DNA from: PR03 sp964353555
GTDB taxonomy: Bacteria; Myxococcota_A; UBA9160; PR03
NCBI GenBank assembly: GCA_964353555.1
Contig: CAYGWM010000148.1
Location: 1 to 8,377, forward strand
Reading direction: 5' to 3'
Length of the DNA: 8,377 bases
Shown piece by piece: positions 7,379-8,377 of this stretch. The notes beneath the pieces were generated by a model. That model was not told the DNA's origin. It ran no database searches and saw only the letters and a list, made by a program, of their open reading frames with translations. The first letter of the stretch is position 1. Every line of letters starts with the position of its first letter. Made by a program: the position numbers and the translations under genes.

Positions 7379-8286
7379 GACTCCAGCAGACTCGGGTCGC
7401 CGGTGTAGAGGCCCGCCTCGCACAGCCGGCGACCCAGCTCGCGCCACACGTCGCTGTCACGAAAGGCTTCGGCGAGCCACTGGCGGGCCTGCTCGTTGCG
7501 GCCGCTGTTGGCGAGCGCGACGCCCGTCCAGAACGCGAACTGGAAGTCGCTCGGATGGAGCTTGCGGGCGCGCATCACCATCTCGAGCGCGCCATCGAGA
7601 TCGCCTGTACCGAAGGCCCGCCGCGCCTCCTTGAAGAGCGCATACGCCCTGCGCAGCGTGAGCAGGCGACGCAGCTCCTCGAGCGGACGCGGATGATCCT
7701 CGACATGGAGGTCGAAGCTTCGCCCCTCCCAGTCATTGTCTGGACGTTCCCCGCTCACCACGAGCAGCGCTGCGCTCTGTCGCCCGCGCACGTCGCCGCC
7801 CGCGCGCTCCGCCGCCTCGAGCACCAGCATCAGGCGTTCGGCCAGATCTCCTTGCGCCGCCTCGAACGCCGGGCCCATCGCCTGCCAGACGGCGTCCGAG
7901 GCCAGCATGTTGCCTTGCACGGAGTAGCCGGCCGCTACGGCGTGGCCACATGCGGATACGCAGGCGCTGCCCGTGTGGGCCGCCGCTCGACCCGTGGCAT
8001 CGATGATGCCCACCTGACGCAGAGCCGCGAGCGGGTCCTTTGCCACGAGCTCATCGAGCGCCTGCTGCGCCGAGGCGCCGCGGTCGAGCAGCGCGAGGCC
8101 TCGAGGACCGTAGGCCACCTCGACGATCGCCTGGGTGGCGACCGATCCGACACCGGCTTTCGCCCAGGAGACGTCCGTGCCCACGGAGAAATAACTGGAT
8201 TGGACGGCCACACCGAGCTCGCCGGTCTTCGCATCACGGGCGACGATCGAATAGGTGGCGGCGAGTCTGTCGAGGTGCGCTTCCAA
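7375..8286 (-). CDS. DUF1028 family protein (Ntn-hydrolase-like) with TPR-like C-terminal tail
   Basis: Residues 11-205 match the DUF1028 family, which I recognise by TYSIVARD-x-x-TGELGVAV (11-28), WAKAGVGSVATQA (41-53), YGPRGLALL (59-67), VGIIDATGRAAAHTGSAC (92-109), YSVQGNML (121-128), GDVRGRQSAALLVV (164-177) and DLHVEDHPRPLEELRRLL (192-209). The family is related in fold to N-terminal nucleophile hydrolases, and its substrate is not known. T11 or S13 is the likely position of the nucleophile, so residues 1-10 would be a short propeptide. Residues 213-300 are helical, with AFGTGDLDGALEMVMRARKLHP and a second such unit (ALANSGRNEQARQWLAEAF), resembling tetratricopeptide repeats. The start is a TTG at 8286, the first usable one after an in-frame TAG upstream; no strong Shine-Dalgarno is seen, so it is uncertain. 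The TGA overlaps the next ATG by ATGA. A cytoplasmic location is inferred, since there is no signal peptide. Confidence 0.85.
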   Translation of the reverse strand: MEAHLDRLAATYSIVARDAKTGELGVAVQSSYFSVGTDVSWAKAGVGSVATQAIVEVAYGPRGLALLDRGASAQQALDELVAKDPLAALRQVGIIDATGRAAAHTGSACVSACGHAVAAGYSVQGNMLASDAVWQAMGPAFEAAQGDLAERLMLVLEAAERAGGDVRGRQSAALLVVSGERPDNDWEGRSFDLHVEDHPRPLEELRRLLTLRRAYALFKEARRAFGTGDLDGALEMVMRARKLHPSDFQFAFWTGVALANSGRNEQARQWLAEAFRDSDVWRELGRRLCEAGLYTGDPSLLES

Positions 8287-8377
8287 GTGGCAGCGATCTT
8301 CGCGCAGAGCCGGTAGCCGCGCCGCACCCAGCTACGGTCACACCGATCGAGTTGGTTTGCGTGGTGTTCGGGCTACC

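Noticed and set aside
7555..8316. 253-codon open frame on + strand
   Set aside because: Antisense shadow of the recognised DUF1028 gene.
8312..8377. Inverted repeat GGTAGCC (8312-8318) and GGCTACC (8371-8377)
   Set aside because: Only 7 bp with a spacer of about 52 bp and reaching the window edge; too likely by chance.
1..8377. Genome-wide recoding of TGA
   Set aside because: DUF1028 and lnt both end properly at TGA, with non-coding or new-gene sequence after it.

Overview
The window looks like a piece of a high-GC, Gram-negative bacterial genome. It encodes Lnt, which implies an outer membrane with triacylated lipoproteins, and a very large secreted beta-propeller protein with a thrombospondin type 3 calcium repeat. 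Proteins of that build are common in Myxococcota and other former deltaproteobacterial or Binatia-like environmental lineages; this taxonomic guess is inference only. A 100-base run of N (3445-3544) shows this is a draft scaffold, possibly from a metagenome.

Layout, left to right. (1) 155-457, + strand: a small hydrophobic membrane protein of 100 aa ending in TGA. The same frame stays open for 41 more codons (458-583), with the same GC-rich third-position bias and another glycine-rich hydrophobic helix. An 8-bp stem with a GTG loop (472-490) follows the TGA at the spacing of a bacterial SECIS element. This is the most interesting spot in the window: a candidate UGA-recoded (selenocysteine) protein, or else a plain nonsense mutation or sequencing error. 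(2) 5439-576, - strand: one giant secreted PD40/TolB-like beta-propeller gene, broken only by the assembly gap. It has a signal peptide, a cysteine-rich N-terminal half, propeller repeats, a TSP3 repeat, a CGDG...CDDG cysteine-rich module and a C-terminal domain with a DxNxDGxPD motif. Its last 3 bases and the extended reading frame of (1) meet tail to tail. (3) 5440-5731: an intergenic stretch with a strong Shine-Dalgarno for the giant gene and an 8-bp hairpin. (4) 7303-5732, - strand: lnt, apolipoprotein N-acyltransferase, with the Glu-Lys-Cys triad visible. (5) 8286-7375, - strand: a DUF1028 (Ntn-hydrolase-like) protein with a C-terminal helical, TPR-like tail. A 23-codon ORF (7378-7307) overlaps its stop as ATGA and is in frame with lnt but separated from it by a TGA.

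The DUF1028 gene, the mini-ORF and lnt are tightly packed on one strand and probably form one transcript. The giant secreted gene is 292 bp further on with its own ribosome binding site and is probably expressed separately. Nothing in the window suggests mobile elements, CRISPR, rRNA or tRNA. Two places show an in-frame TGA inside what otherwise looks like continuous coding sequence (455-457 on +, 7309-7307 on -). TGA is clearly used as a normal stop elsewhere (DUF1028 and lnt both end in TGA), so a genome-wide code change is not supported.
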